NCBI GenBank assembly: GCA_947685225.1
Contig: CANTUV010000009.1
Coordinates: forward strand, 5,580,001-5,644,000
Source: Garcia nutans
Lineage: Eukaryota > Streptophyta > Magnoliopsida > Malpighiales > Euphorbiaceae
DNA: 64,000 bases
Direction: 5' to 3'
Shown: in pieces, positions 45,885 to 56,694 of the stretch
Numbering within the stretch: position 1 is the stretch's first letter
Layout of the letters: every line of letters begins with the position of its first letter
Position numbers and translations under genes: made by a program
The notes under the pieces: model-generated
The model's database searches: none
Told to the model about the DNA's origin: nothing
What the model saw: only the letters and a program-made list of their open reading frames with translations

Positions 45885-46110
45885 CAACTAGGCTTCAAGG
45901 ATTAGGTTCAACCAAGCTTCAAGGGGAACAAAGCATGCTAAGTATCAACCCAACTTGGCTTCAAGAACCAATCCAACCTAGCTTCAAGGGTCGTAACATC
46001 TCAATTAGGCTTCAAGGACTAGACCCAACCAAGCTTCAAGGGGAGTAAAACATGTTAACTTCAACCCAACTTGGCTTCAAGGATCAAGCCCAACCTAACT
46101 TCAAGAGATT
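45885..46110. repeat. GGCTTCAAGG phrase array (right LTR)
   Basis: Counterpart of 37218-37440 in the right LTR, almost identical. Confidence 0.85.
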
Positions 46111-46240
46111 GTTACTATTAGGCATGCCACCAACAACAAAACTCTGAAAATGAATAACATATTAGACACACAATTCATTTATTATTTCATTATCAATTTC
46201 ATTCTCAATGCTCATCATCATCTAGGCAAACATGCCCCAC

Positions 46241-46416
46241 ATATCTCATTTGAATCCTCATAGCCAATAACAATGGCTTCACATCTCATTTGAATCATCA
46301 TAGCCAATAGCAATGGCTTCACATCTCATTTGAATCATCATAGCCAATAACAATGGCTTCACATCTCATTTGAATCATCATAGCCAATAACAATGGCTTC
46401 ACATCTCATTTGAATC
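46241..46416. repeat. 40-bp tandem repeat, four units plus a partial (right LTR)
   Basis: Counterpart of 37574-37711 with one extra unit. Confidence 0.92.
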
Positions 46417-46659
46417 AATTCACATTATAATACCTCATTATTGAAATATACATAATCAAACACATTAAACATCCATTAAGAATAATCATTATTGATATAC
46501 ACATATATAATTTACCTTATTCTTAAATTTAGAATCCTCAATATACATTTGTTTAGGTCATCCTTGTTTTAAGTATATTTAAAGTGTAGATACAAAAATA
46601 CCTTTGGAGGATCCCACAATGCAAGAATAGAAAACAAATAAATACAGTAGCCAACACAC

Positions 46660-46965
46660 TCAAGGGACACGGCCAAGCTTGTGGCCGTGTCTCTCAACAA
46701 AAATTCCAACACGGCCAAGACTCCCCTAGCTTGGCCGTGTCTCCCTTAAATCCAAAGAACAAAAACAAAATAAGAAAGATGGAATCAGGCAGTAGCAGAC
46801 ACGGGCAAGGGACATGGCCAAGACAGTGGCCGTGTCTCTCCCAAAAATCATCCAACACGGCCAAGTTTCCCCTAACTTGGCCGTGTCTCCCATAACATGG
46901 CCATGTCTCTCCTTAAATTTTGGCCGTGTCTCTCAATAATTTAAAAACCAAACACGGCCAAGCCT
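46660..46965. repeat. Serial ACACGGCC hairpins (right LTR)
   Basis: Counterpart of 37956-38260. Several sites that are CGGTCGTGT or ACACGGCTAAG in the left LTR read GGCCGTGT or ACACGGCCAAG here, so pairing is better in this copy. Confidence 0.85.
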
Positions 46966-47607
46966 CCTTGATTGCCTTAAATCACATTATACACAATATA
47001 GCATGATTCAAATGGATATAATCAATGTTCTAGGCACATATATTACATGCTTATCACAATATTCACACTATTAGTACACATCAACAATACATTAGATTCA
47101 TTAACACATTTACAATTTAATGTAAGTTGTACTTACCTTAAGAATCACTCACACCAATCTATACACTTTACCTTCCAAGAACTCTTCACCACTTAAATTA
47201 GGGCAATCCACTTCCTTCACAACCTAATCCAAAAACAATGATAAGATACATGAATTCCAATACAAGTATTCACTTATGAAACTCATTCTAAAACTTTAGA
47301 TCACAACTCACAAATCACATCTCTCTCTAGGATCCAAACTCATGTATTTTATGTTTTCAACTTCCTTAAACACAACATACATCAATCATATATCAAATAT
47401 TCAATTCCCCAACTCCTTTATATTAAACCCTTATTAAACAATTTCAATAACCCATCATCACTCTCACAACTAACCATATCAAATCCAAACTTAAACAATA
47501 GAAATCCATACAAGGAAATGAATACTTACTTGGATATTATGCCAAATCTTCAATAACCATCTTCAATCCTCTCAAAATCCCTTTGGATTTAATGTGTATA
47601 TAGATGA

Positions 47608-47655
<48 letters not shown>

Positions 47656-47709
47656 CAAGAAGAAGAAGAAGAAGAAGGGAAGAAGATCTTCTCTTCTTTT
47701 CTCATACTT

Positions 47710-47746
<37 letters not shown>

Positions 47747-47821
47747 TAATAATATAATTAATTATTTCTAAAATAATCTCCACCACCACTTTCTTCCTTT
47801 GACTTTCCTTTCTTCTTTTCC

Positions 47822-47876
<55 letters not shown>

Positions 47877-48139
47877 TAATTATATAACTTACTTTACCTA
47901 CACCATTTTATACATCATGTATATGTGATGTATATGTGGGTATATGTATATTTTATATATATTGCATTTATATTTCCCATAGATACAACATATACATTCT
48001 CTTCACTTCTTTTCTCTTTCCCTTCAATATACACATTAAATTCAAATACAACAATAATTTTTCTAAAACTTTTAGAGTATATTTTGGGATATTACATTCA
48101 TAATATGTAAAACTTCATGAACTTCATAATTATTTAACC

Positions 48140-48140
<1 letters not shown>

Positions 48141-48187
<47 letters not shown>
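48141..48187. repeat. (AAT)n microsatellite
   Basis: Perfect trinucleotide run next to the target site of the LARD-like element. Confidence 0.95.
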
Positions 48188-49152
48188 GGAGATTTTATAA
48201 AACTACCCATAAAAATAAACTTTTTTTTCAAAAATACTTAAAAAAAAATATTTGCACTCTAGAAAAAATTGAGTCAAATTTTCAATAGTACATCACTTCT
48301 CAGTAAAAAAAAATTTATTTCAAAAATATATTCTCTCTCATTACAGATAATATTTTATTTCAATTTTTATCTTTTTTTAAAATTAACTATTAAATAAATA
48401 TATCTAATAAAATAATAAAAATTAATTATTAAAATTATATTTTTTAATAAATAAAATGTATTAGTTTTTTTTATAAAAAAAAATAAATTAATTACAAATA
48501 ACAAATAATACTCATAAAAATAATATAAAAAATACATAAAAATATATTAATAAAAATAATTAAAATTTTAAAATAAATTTTACATATTATACACAAAAAA
48601 TAAATTTTAAAAATATTAATCTTATTTTATAGATATTGTGTATTTGTTATGTATTTATTGTGTATACTATGTATATATTATGTGCTTATTGTATATATGT
48701 TGTTTATGCATAAAATTTTAAAAAAATAAATAAATAAATGGTGTAGATGTTGATATTGTGTGCATGTTTGGTATGTGTTCTATATATCAATATTTATTGT
48801 GTGTGTATTTTATGTATATTATATATATATTTATGTATTTTATAAGTATATTGAGAATATAATAAAAAAAGTTATTTATAAAAAAAATAACATATTTAAA
48901 AGTGAAAAAAATTAAATAAAATAGATAAAAAAAACAAAAATTACTGATAGAAAATGTGAAAATGAAAAAAGAAATATATTGACCGTATACATGAAAATGG
49001 GATACCAAATTTAAGTAATCGTGTAAATTCCTCTACTACTACTACTACTACTAATAATAATAATAATAATAGTATTTGTGAAAAAAAAAATCTTTTGTGT
49101 AATATTTTTGAAACTTTTTTTGTTTGTAGTATTTTTTTAAAAAAAAAACTCC
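48187..49152. mobile_element. Possible Mutator-like MITE with long imperfect inverted ends
   Basis: The left end reads GGAGATTTTATAAAACTACC and continues with ...TTTTTCAAAAATACTTAA. The right end, read inverted, is GGAGTTTTTTTTTTAAAAAA with ...GTTTCAAAAATATTACA. The ends resemble each other over about 60 bp, and the TTTCAAAAATA core is common in Mutator-type ends. I could not find a 9-bp target duplication. No transposase. Confidence 0.3.
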
Positions 49153-50165
49153 ACATTTACTTGAATTTCTTATGCATAATTGGTCCTAAATTTGAGTAAA
49201 GGATGAGAGTTACAGTATATGACAGCCAGCATAAAATTTTATCACCTCTCATGATATGTGTCGCAAATGGGGCGACGAAAAAACCAGCGAATTGTGAATT
49301 TGGTTACATTTTACGTCAGCTTGTTTTTAATTGTTGTTATTTGTATTATGTGTTAGAAGTCGCCACCAATCAATTATAAGGTTTGATTGGATATCTATTA
49401 AAGGTCTGTATTTTTAGAGATAAGGTTCGGAGGTTAATTACATGTAGGAAAGAAAAAGCATCATACAATGTTCGAATTCGGTACTATAATTATTGCGTTG
49501 TTTTATTATATATATTTTACTATTATGAGAAATTATATTTACTGCCTGAATATAAATTCTCATTATTATTATATTTTAACTGTTCTTATATTATATCCAC
49601 TATTTGAACAGAAATATTTTAAGTGAATTTATTATTTAATTTTATTATTTTAATAATTTTTATTATTTTTATGAACACATATGTTATTTATTAGTTAATC
49701 ATTTAATCATTGTATTCACTAACTTAATATAAGAATTTTATGGCTTAATATTTGTTAAGTTCATGATTATTATTATTTTTTAATTATGTCCACTCTCTGA
49801 GCATAATTATTCTTATTTTTATATTTTTATTAAATATATTTTTTATGTTTTATTTATATATATATATATTTAAAAAAGGAGTATTTTTTATTAAAGTATA
49901 CTTGAATTTGAAATTTGATTTCGATTGCCTACATATTCACTCGATGGAATTAAAATTCACGTAGTACAATCTTATTTTTTTGTTTTTATTATCATTAACT
50001 AATATTATCGTAAATGGTTATCATTATTGTTGACATTATTATTATTGAGTTCACTTTCTGAATGTGGCGCTCTTATTATATTTATTTTCATATTATATTC
50101 TCATCATTTATATTTGGTTCATACCTTTTTGTTATTTTTCTTTTTATTCAAAAACTCGAATCTTG
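49153..50165. other. AT-rich stretch with a recurring TCCACT-CTG word
   Basis: No gene. Variants of TATCCACT(G)CCTG(A)ATA occur near 49538, 49575, 49788, 50047 and, after the SINE, at 50368, about 40-320 bp apart, each followed by an AT-rich ATTATT segment. They look like a degenerate old repeat. Confidence 0.4.
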
Positions 50166-50167
50166 GA

Positions 50168-50242
50168 AATCATTTTTAAGGTTCGAACCCCTGACCTCTC
50201 CTATTGATAGTAACATCAGGTGGCCAGTTGAGCTACCCCAAC
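50168..50242 (-). mobile_element. tRNA-derived SINE head (pol III A and B boxes)
   Basis: The minus strand has the A box TAGCTCAACTGG (50235-50224) and the B box GGTTCGAACC (50189-50180), 34 bases apart, as in tRNA-derived promoters. The start GTTGGGG has no complementary CCCCAAC after the B box, and no D-arm or anticodon stem forms, so it is not a tRNA gene. The tail of a SINE beyond the head is not resolved. Confidence 0.6.
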
Positions 50243-50616
50243 TGGTTTTTTTATTATTTATCATTATGGATATTATTATTATTATTATTATTTTAAATTT
50301 ATTATGTATAATCTTCTTTTTCTCTAGGTGAGACTTTTAAATTTATTATATAATTATTATATCCACTGCCTGGATATAGTAATTTTTTACTAATTTATTC
50401 TAATCCTATTAATGGATAATAAAATATATAAAACAAAATGTGTTCATCATAAATGGTTAAAAAATGCTAATATAAATGAGTTTGCAAACAAGAAATTTAT
50501 ATTTGTAAAAAACAAAGTTATTAACGGACCCATTAACTAAAAGAGACAATAACAAATCAAGTGATCATATTTTATGCTTAACACTGTTAGTGTTGCATTA
50601 GAAAGAAAAGGAAAAC

Positions 50617-50652
<36 letters not shown>

Positions 50653-50904
50653 TGACAAAAAAAATGAAAAGAGATGGTTGCAGTGTAACATTACTTCTGA
50701 CGTTACATTGCATGTAGCGTTTTAAAATTTAACACATTAAAAATTTGAAATGTAGTCATGTTAGTCATTAAAATAATAATAATAATAATAACAACATAGA
50801 GAGGAAGTGATAAGGATAATAAATATGTGAGGGCACGGGTGGCTATAATCATGCCAAACAAACCAACACGCCATTTTAACTGTAGTGTTTTAAAACCCTA
50901 ATTC

Positions 50905-51379
50905 TCTAGGTACAGTGGCGGAATCACTATGGGGTCGTGTGGGGTCACACGACCCCCTCTCACCGGCTCCCAAAAGAAGGGAGGCGTGGAGGCGTGAAAA
51001 ACTCAGCCCCTGTTGAAGGGGCTGAGTTTCAAAGGATTTGCAGCGAGGGGTAGACGAACCCCTCGCTGCAAATAGATATATTTTTTTTATAAATTAGTCC
51101 CTAGCGAAACGGCCCCTGGCGAAACGACGCCGTTTCGCCAGGGGTTTATTTAAAAAAAAATAAACCGGCCCAAGCGAAACTACGCCGTTTCGCTTGGGCC
51201 GATTCAAAAATACCCTTTCTTTTCTTCTCTTCTCCTTCTTCCCTCTCCCCCTTCCCTCCCCAGGTTGAACCAGCCACCAGCAGCAACAGCCCAAGCAGGG
51301 AAGCCCCACCACCATGAGTGCATGCCGCCGACCCCCCCCCCCCCCTCAGTAACATCCTGGTTCCGCCACTGTCTAGGTA
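50905..51379. mobile_element. hAT-type MITE with perfect 8-bp target duplication
   Basis: The element is 50913-51371 (459 bp). Inverted ends are CAGTGGCGGAATCAC... and, inverted from the right, CAGTGGCGGAACCAGG. Flanks are TCTAGGTA on both sides (50905-50912 and 51372-51379), the 8-bp duplication of hAT. The interior is GC-rich and holds five perfect hairpins (50931-51201), then a pyrimidine tract and a run of 14 C. Open frames across it (for example 51094-51355) are composition artefacts. Confidence 0.92.
50931..51201. repeat. Five serial perfect hairpins inside the hAT MITE
   Basis: Stems and loops: 50931-50956 (11 bp, loop GGGT); 51000-51028 (11 bp, loop TGTTGAA); 51037-51072 (15 bp, loop AGACGA); 51113-51144 (14 bp, loop ACGC); 51166-51201 (15 bp, loop TACGCC). 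Stems have no mismatch. The last two share the loop-side sequence GGCGAAAC or AGCGAAAC. About 21 bases between hairpins four and five are A/T. Confidence 0.93.
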
Positions 51380-51652
51380 TATATTTATCTTTTCTTTTTT
51401 GTCTCTATTCTTTTCCTTCCTGCACCTCCTCTTATCTCATTTTTTTCCTCTTTCATCTCTTTCTAAAAAAGAAACTCATATGCATGTGCTCCTCTACTCA
51501 GATTATCAACAAAAAAAGAAGAAAAAATTTTTTAGGCATCTTTCTTTGTGATCCAACGAATAACAATTGAGGTAAAAAAAAACTAAAATCCTTCTTTATT
51601 ATATATAACTTATTTTGGATTTTTCTCTTTTTATTGTTAAACTCTAATATAT
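51380..51652. other. Pyrimidine-rich stretch, no gene
   Basis: T/C-rich sequence up to the LINE target site. It has nothing I can assign. Confidence 0.5.
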
Positions 51653-52190
51653 ATATATATATGTTCTCTTGTTTTAAACTAAATGTTGATGCCTCATTTT
51701 CTTTGCATACTGTTTCTGGAGGCGCTGTCCTTCGTGACTCAGAAGGCTATATTATCGCTGCTGGAGCTTTCTTGATCAAGGCGATGAACGTTTTGGAGAC
51801 TGAATTGACAGCCTTGGTTCATGCGCTTGAATGGGTGAATGCAGCTGGCTATGCTTCTGTTCAGGTGGAGGTAGATTCTTTGGAGCTAGTTCAGTTGATG
51901 TCTTGGGTCTCTGATGTGTCACTGCAATTTAAGAGAGCAAGGGCTCTTTTGTCTTCAAATTTTCACTCTATTTCTCATGTTCATAGGGAGGCAAATCAAG
52001 TTGCACATTTTTTAGCCAATTACAGTGATTGAATGGTGTTTCTAGGTGGTTTTTATCTTTTAACTCTTTGCCAATTTACATTAAAGGGGTTGTATTGACT
52101 GATAGTATGGGTCTTCCATATATTAGATTTAATTAATAAAATCTGCGGTGGTACCGTTCACCTTTACAAAAAATATATATATGTTCTCTT
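51653..52190 (+). mobile_element. 5'-truncated LINE with 18-bp target duplication
   Basis: The inserted sequence is 51671-52172. It is flanked by ATATATATATGTTCTCTT on both sides (51653-51670 and 52173-52190). It ends in a short poly-A after ...GTACCGTTCACCTTTAC and begins inside the RNase H coding region. Severe 5' truncation, poly-A and a long target duplication are the signature of target-primed reverse transcription by an L1-type element. Confidence 0.88.
51674..52032 (+). pseudogene. LINE RNase H domain (RVT_3 type), C-terminal fragment
   Basis: Reads KLNVDASFSLHTVSGGAVLR, then AMNVLETELTALVHALEWV, VEVDSLELVQLM, ending HREANQVAHFLANYSD and a stop. The acidic catalytic positions D (NVDAS), E (ETELT) and D (VEVDS) are present. 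The fourth is replaced, as in many plant copies (VAHFLA). The frame is intact from insertion point to stop; codons upstream of 51671 come from host DNA, so there is no native start. Confidence 0.85.
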
Positions 52191-53849
52191 TTTCTTTATA
52201 GATCTAGTTCTATATTGCCTTAAAAAATACAATATATATGGTAATTATTTATTTTAAATTCATACATGCTAAACTTGATTTAATCCTTTTTATCCTCTTA
52301 TGTTTTTAAAAAAAAGAATAATAAAAAAAGTAAAACTTAATTTCATTCTGGTCTTGTTGTTGTATCCTCTTATTTATAGACTATTTTTTTAGAATTAGTA
52401 TTTTTTTTCATGAATGTGCTCTGTTTTCTTTTTTACTGTCCCTTTTCTTCTTTGTTTTTGTATTTTTTCAGTGTTATTTTCTTCTTTGGATTTCCTATCT
52501 TTTTCTTACAGATTTTCTGCATGTTTGTAGGTTTTAATTTTTTTAAATATTTTTGTTTGATCGAAATTTTAAAATTTTATTAAGCACACTCTTTGTTCTT
52601 TCTTTTTTTAAAAAAAATAAAATTTTCCCTCTTTTTTTTTTAAATTTTCCTCTACCAGGAAAACTTATCACAGTCTTCTCTCTATTTTTATGTTCTTATC
52701 TTTCTCTTTTTTTGTACTTCTCTTCTCTTTTTTTTTTTTCTTTACATAAATTTCCTTTTCTTTACATAAATGAGAGATTCCATTACTATTTGTTTCTAGA
52801 TTTATTTATTCACTCCCTCTTGAGCTCAAATCTACACTTCCAACATATTTGTTTGGCTTTTTGTCATACTGCTCAAGAACATTTAAGGTAAAAAAAAAAT
52901 AAAATTCTTTTATTATTATTTTATATTTATATGTTTGAGTCTCTATTTCATCATGTTCTGGGTTTGAATTTTTTTTATCTTGATCTTTTTATTGTTTTTT
53001 TTTTTGTCATATTACTACTCTTCTCTCTAGAAATTAAAGCAAGATGTTTACCTAATTTTCAATACTAGAAGATTAAATGCAGAATCTAGATTTAGTGGTT
53101 TTTGCTCGAGTTTCTAAGAAGGTTTATTAAGTTCACTTATTGTACTTAGTAAAACTTGAAATACTCACAATCCCTCTACTAGGAAATAATTTTCATTCAA
53201 TTTTAAAATTCTCTTCACATATATATAATTGTAGTAAAAGAAAAAAAAATTAATACTTAAATTGCAGAGAAAAAAAAGGGATATACAATTTTTACCTAAC
53301 TATTTGCTCTTTAACTGTTGGAAGTGGCTGAATTTATTTTGCTGGCTATCTTGATGCTTTTTTAGAGATTTTTTTACTTATCAAGTTCACTTCTTGAACA
53401 TAATAAGAATTTAATGTCTCTAAAATTTCTTCTCCCAGGAAATAGTTCTAGGATTTTTTTCTCCTTTGTCTTTTTTTTTTTCTTGTAAAATTTTTTCCTT
53501 TTTTTTCAGTGTTCTTTTCTCTATTTATAGTGAAATAATTTATATATTTTTTTAATTTTTTAGGTATGGGGTTAATGGTAGTGCAAAGACTGTTTTGTAT
53601 GGAGCTTCTACCATTTCTAAAAGTGCATATTATGGAGCTACTGCATATTCTTCTCCCTTTTTTTGTTATTTGAAACTTTGTCTTTTATATTTGGACTTGA
53701 TGTCTATAAAGAATGTTAAAAATATTTATTGTTTAATTTTTTTTAAATTACTGTTGCTGTTTTTTTAGTTGGGTTACAAATGTTGCCCCCTCCCCATTTT
53801 GTATAATTTAATTAATTAATGTTGTGCAAAAGGTCAATAGCTAATTATT
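52191..53849. other. T-rich stretch, no supported gene
   Basis: Long T/C tracts. A degenerate repeat pair (AAGTTCACTT-TTG-AC ... TAGGAAATA) occurs at about 53100-53200 and 53375-53460. A short less biased patch at 53562-53660 (TATGGGGTTAATGGTAGTGC ...) is preceded by TTTTTTAG and could be an exon remnant, but I cannot identify it. The 112-codon frame at 52553-52891 is low-complexity. Confidence 0.45.
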
Positions 53850-54400
53850 TTCTAAGACTCGACCTTATCTATGATCTATTATCGATTGTAAAAAGAACAG
53901 ATAAAATTTGAGTAATGGTCCTAGAATGTTTATATAATTGAAAAAAATGATGAAAAATGATGTCAAGTTTATCTTAAGAATTTCTAATACTTGATATTAT
54001 AAACTTAAAAAAGAAAAAAGAAAAAAGAAATCTAAGGCTCAACCTTAGAAATACCTAAAGTGACTTTAGGAATTCTTGGAAAAAGAAAAAGAGAACTTAG
54101 GACTTGATCATAGACTTGCCTAATGCTCGACATTAGGAGCCCCTTTTCTATATTTTTAGAAAACAAAGTGGAATATAATGTTCAATTTTATGAATACCTA
54201 AAGCTTAACTTTTAGGGAAAAAATTTAGAAAAAGAAAAAGGATCATAAGGCTTGACTCTAGGAGTTCTTAATACTTGAAACTAAAAACTTTTGAAAAAAA
54301 AAAAAAGAAAACCTAAGATTCGATCCTAAGAGTGTCTAAAGCTTGAGTTTAGAAACTTTTTGGAAAGTAAAGAGAAATTCAGAATGCGACTCTAAAATTA
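53850..54400 (-). repeat. Array of CTAAGG-CTCGACC-TTAG imperfect palindromes
   Basis: About nine variants near 53856, 54031, 54088, 54122, 54201, 54250, 54312, 54335 and 54380. The clearest is CTAAGGCTCAACCTTAG (arms CTAAGG/CCTTAG). They are separated by purine-rich GAAAAAGAAAAAG spacers. It is probably the 3' untranslated part of the Tat element. Confidence 0.6.
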
Positions 54401-55139
54401 ATTAAAACGTGATTTTTGTGTGCAGATTCTTCTGATCATATTTAGAAAATTCCATAATTTATTGAGAAAGCTTAAAACATTTTTGTTATGCAAACTTATC
54501 TGTATTTAAATGCTTAGAAAAAATATTAATTTCTTTTTAAAAATCATCTTTTTGTCGTTAAAGATTTTTTTTTTAAAGCAAAATATAATATCGGAACTGC
54601 AACACTCTCTAAATCTAAAATAAATTTAGTGCTTAACTTTGGTTACGAGATCTTCAAGAAGTCTTTTTGGATTATATTTAGGCAACGACTCTTGATCTTG
54701 AAACAATGTCGTTTGTCAGTGTCCTTATAAATATTACGATAACAATTATTTCACACATTGGTATGCGTTCCTTTCATTTCAAGTTTATGATTTTATGTCT
54801 CATAAGCAGATCTGTTAAGCTTAATTTTTCATCATCTTTTAGCCTTACATCCCCTTTTAAAATATTTGAAAAATAATTTTTAATAAAATATATGCCTTAA
54901 AGAATGGGTTAGCTAGGAATGTTGGATTATTTAGTTTCTCAATAGTCATTTCATCGATGCTTTTTATAGTTACTTATTTTTAAAAGGAGCAAAAAATGTG
55001 TGAGAAGAGAGAAAAGAAAAAAAATAACAAGTTATTAAGAAAAATCGATAAATCATACAAATTTGGCGATTATAAGCATGAATTGACTTTGAATAATCCC
55101 AAATTGTACTTCTCACGTCTTCATTTTTCATCTTATGTT
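54401..55139 (-). other. 3' region between the Tat integrase and the palindrome array
   Basis: AT-rich, without a reading frame. I see no purine tract followed by an LTR. Confidence 0.45.
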
Positions 55140-55145
55140 ACAACT

Positions 55146-55412
55146 TTAGGCATAATACCTCTTCATAGCATCTGAATTCACCATATTTGGCAAATTTTCT
55201 CCAACCATATTGGTTAAAATGAGAGCTCCTCTAGAGAATGCTTTCTTCACAACGTATGAGCCTTCATATTTAGGGGCCCACTTTCTTCGAGGATCTTGAT
55301 GTCTAAGAATAATCTTTTTTAGCACTAAATCTCCTTCTTGAAATTTTTTTGCCTTCATCTTCTTTGTATAGGCCTTAATAAGCTGTTTCTGATATAATTG
55401 ATAGTGACACAA
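55146..55412 (-). pseudogene. Tat integrase C-terminal domain
   Basis: Reads FQEGDLVLKKIILRHQDPRR, then KWAPKYEGSYVVKKAFSRGA and ALILTNMVGENLPNMVNSDA, ending MKRYYA. It is the end of pol in Tat elements and binds DNA or chromatin during insertion. Open for 88 codons. Confidence 0.9.
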
Positions 55413-55439
55413 GGCTGCTAATCTTTTTTTCTTCGAAAA

Positions 55440-56100
55440 AGTTTAACTGATCATAACGAGTCTGCACTCATTCGGCATCATTAAGCTTGGCTTCTATAAT
55501 AATCCTAAAAGAAGAAATCTCAACCTCAATGGGCAATACTACCTCCATACCATATACTAAAGAAAATGGTGTTACCCTAGTAGATGTCTTGATTGTGATC
55601 CTATACCAGTGGAGGACAAAAGAAAGCATTTCATGCCAATCTTTATATGTTATAGCCATTTTTTGAATTATCTTTTTAATATTTTTATTGGTTGTTTCAA
55701 CTGTATCATTCATTTTTGGACAGTACGAAAAAAATTATGATGTTTAATTTTAAATTTTGCACACATTTTTGTCATATTTTTATTTCTAAAATTCTTCACA
55801 TTATCAGTGATGATACGCTCAGAAAGACCATACTGACATCTGATATTCTGTTTGATGAATTTTAGGACAACATTCTTTGTTACATTAGCATAAGAGACTG
55901 CCTCTAGCCATTTAGTAAAATAATCAATCCCCACCAAAATAAAACGATGACCATTATAAACTTTAGGTTCTATTGGGCCAATCACATCCACTCCCCATAT
56001 TAAAAAAGGCAACAGGGAAACCATCTCATGTAAGGGTGCTGGATGAGCATTGATATCATCAGCATATATTTAACATTTATGACATTTTGGACAAAGTTAA
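55440..56100 (-). pseudogene. Tat integrase catalytic core
   Basis: The first catalytic aspartate is in WGVDVIGPIEPK, the second in RIITDNVKNFRNK. A frameshift lies at about 55710. The glutamate follows in NDTVETTNKNIKK, and PFSLVYGMEVVLPIEVEIS closes the domain. The zinc-binding CPKCHKC segment lies at about 56070 with a stop inside. Confidence 0.9.
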
Positions 56101-56650
56101 TGCAGTCTGATTCCATTTTCAACCATAAGTAACCCATTCTGCTCCTCTTCAAGGTTTGTGCAATAAACATTGACCCCTCTAGTTTCGATCTTGATAGGAG
56201 GCATCTTTACACAAGTGTCTAGTTGAAACATTGTAGCTAATCTAGCCAATGCATTTGTAATTTGGTTCTTGATTCTAAAAACATGATCAAAACTTATGAA
56301 TTCGAAGCTTTGAACTGAATCAAGAATATATTCTTGATAAGGGATCAATTTTGGATCTCTGGTTTCCCACTTTACTTTTAGCTGGTTGATTATCAAAGTT
56401 GAGTCACCATACACTTCCAGCCTTTTGATCTTCATATTAATAGCGGCTTGAATTCCTAAAGCATAGGCTTCATATTTAGCCATATTATTAGTGCATTCGA
56501 AATACAATTTGGCTGTCACTAAAAAAATATTTCCCTTCAGGAGAGATTAGGATCACTCCTATCTCACTTCCTAATGCATTTAAGGCCCCATCAAATTTCA
56601 TAATCTAGTTTCTTTTTTATCCATGCTCCAATTCTACCAACATAATTTCT
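56097..56650 (-). pseudogene. Second (archaeal-type) RNase H of the Tat element
   Basis: Starts with MKFDGALNALGSEIGVILIS (first aspartate in FDGA) and, after an interruption, continues LYFECTNNMAKYEAYALGIQ (glutamate in YEA) and LEVYGDSTLIINQLKVKWET. This extra RNase H is the diagnostic feature of the Tat group within Ty3. Confidence 0.88.
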
Positions 56651-56694
56651 TCATCGAAAAACTCATAACTTATTGGTTTGTATTCTTTAACAGC

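Larger units (their letters stand above)
36315..48096 (-). mobile_element. LARD-like Ty3-derived element with ~3-kb LTRs and no coding capacity
   Basis: Perfect 5-bp target duplication TTCAT on both sides (36310-36314 and 48097-48101). Two LTRs of about 3.05-3.1 kb flank a 3.3-kb interior without a reading frame. In the element's own (minus) sense each LTR runs TGTAATATCCC...GGGGGTGTTACA. The primer-binding site beside the right LTR and the purine tract beside the left LTR fix the orientation. The wording at both junctions matches Ty3 Tekay/Del chromoviruses, suggesting a non-autonomous derivative of that lineage. The LTRs are very similar, so insertion was fairly recent. The right LTR carries a nested sister-family LTR. 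Confidence 0.93.
42687..48096 (-). repeat. 5' LTR of the LARD-like element (right copy), split by a nested LTR
   Basis: LTR sequence at 42687-43559 and 45854-48096, about 3.1 kb once the 2.3-kb insertion and its target duplication are set aside. Compared with the left copy it has one more 40-bp unit, longer (CT)n, (TA)n and (ATT)n runs, and scattered substitutions. Confidence 0.93.

Noticed and set aside
50168..50242. A tRNA gene
   Set aside because: A and B boxes are present, but the acceptor, D and anticodon stems do not pair, so it is at most a tRNA-derived SINE head.
51094..51355. Glycine- and basic-rich open frames
   Set aside because: They lie entirely inside the hAT MITE and reflect its poly-C and hairpin composition.
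52553..52891. A 112-codon open frame rich in F, L and S
   Set aside because: Low-complexity T-rich sequence without a domain, and no splice or start context I could support.
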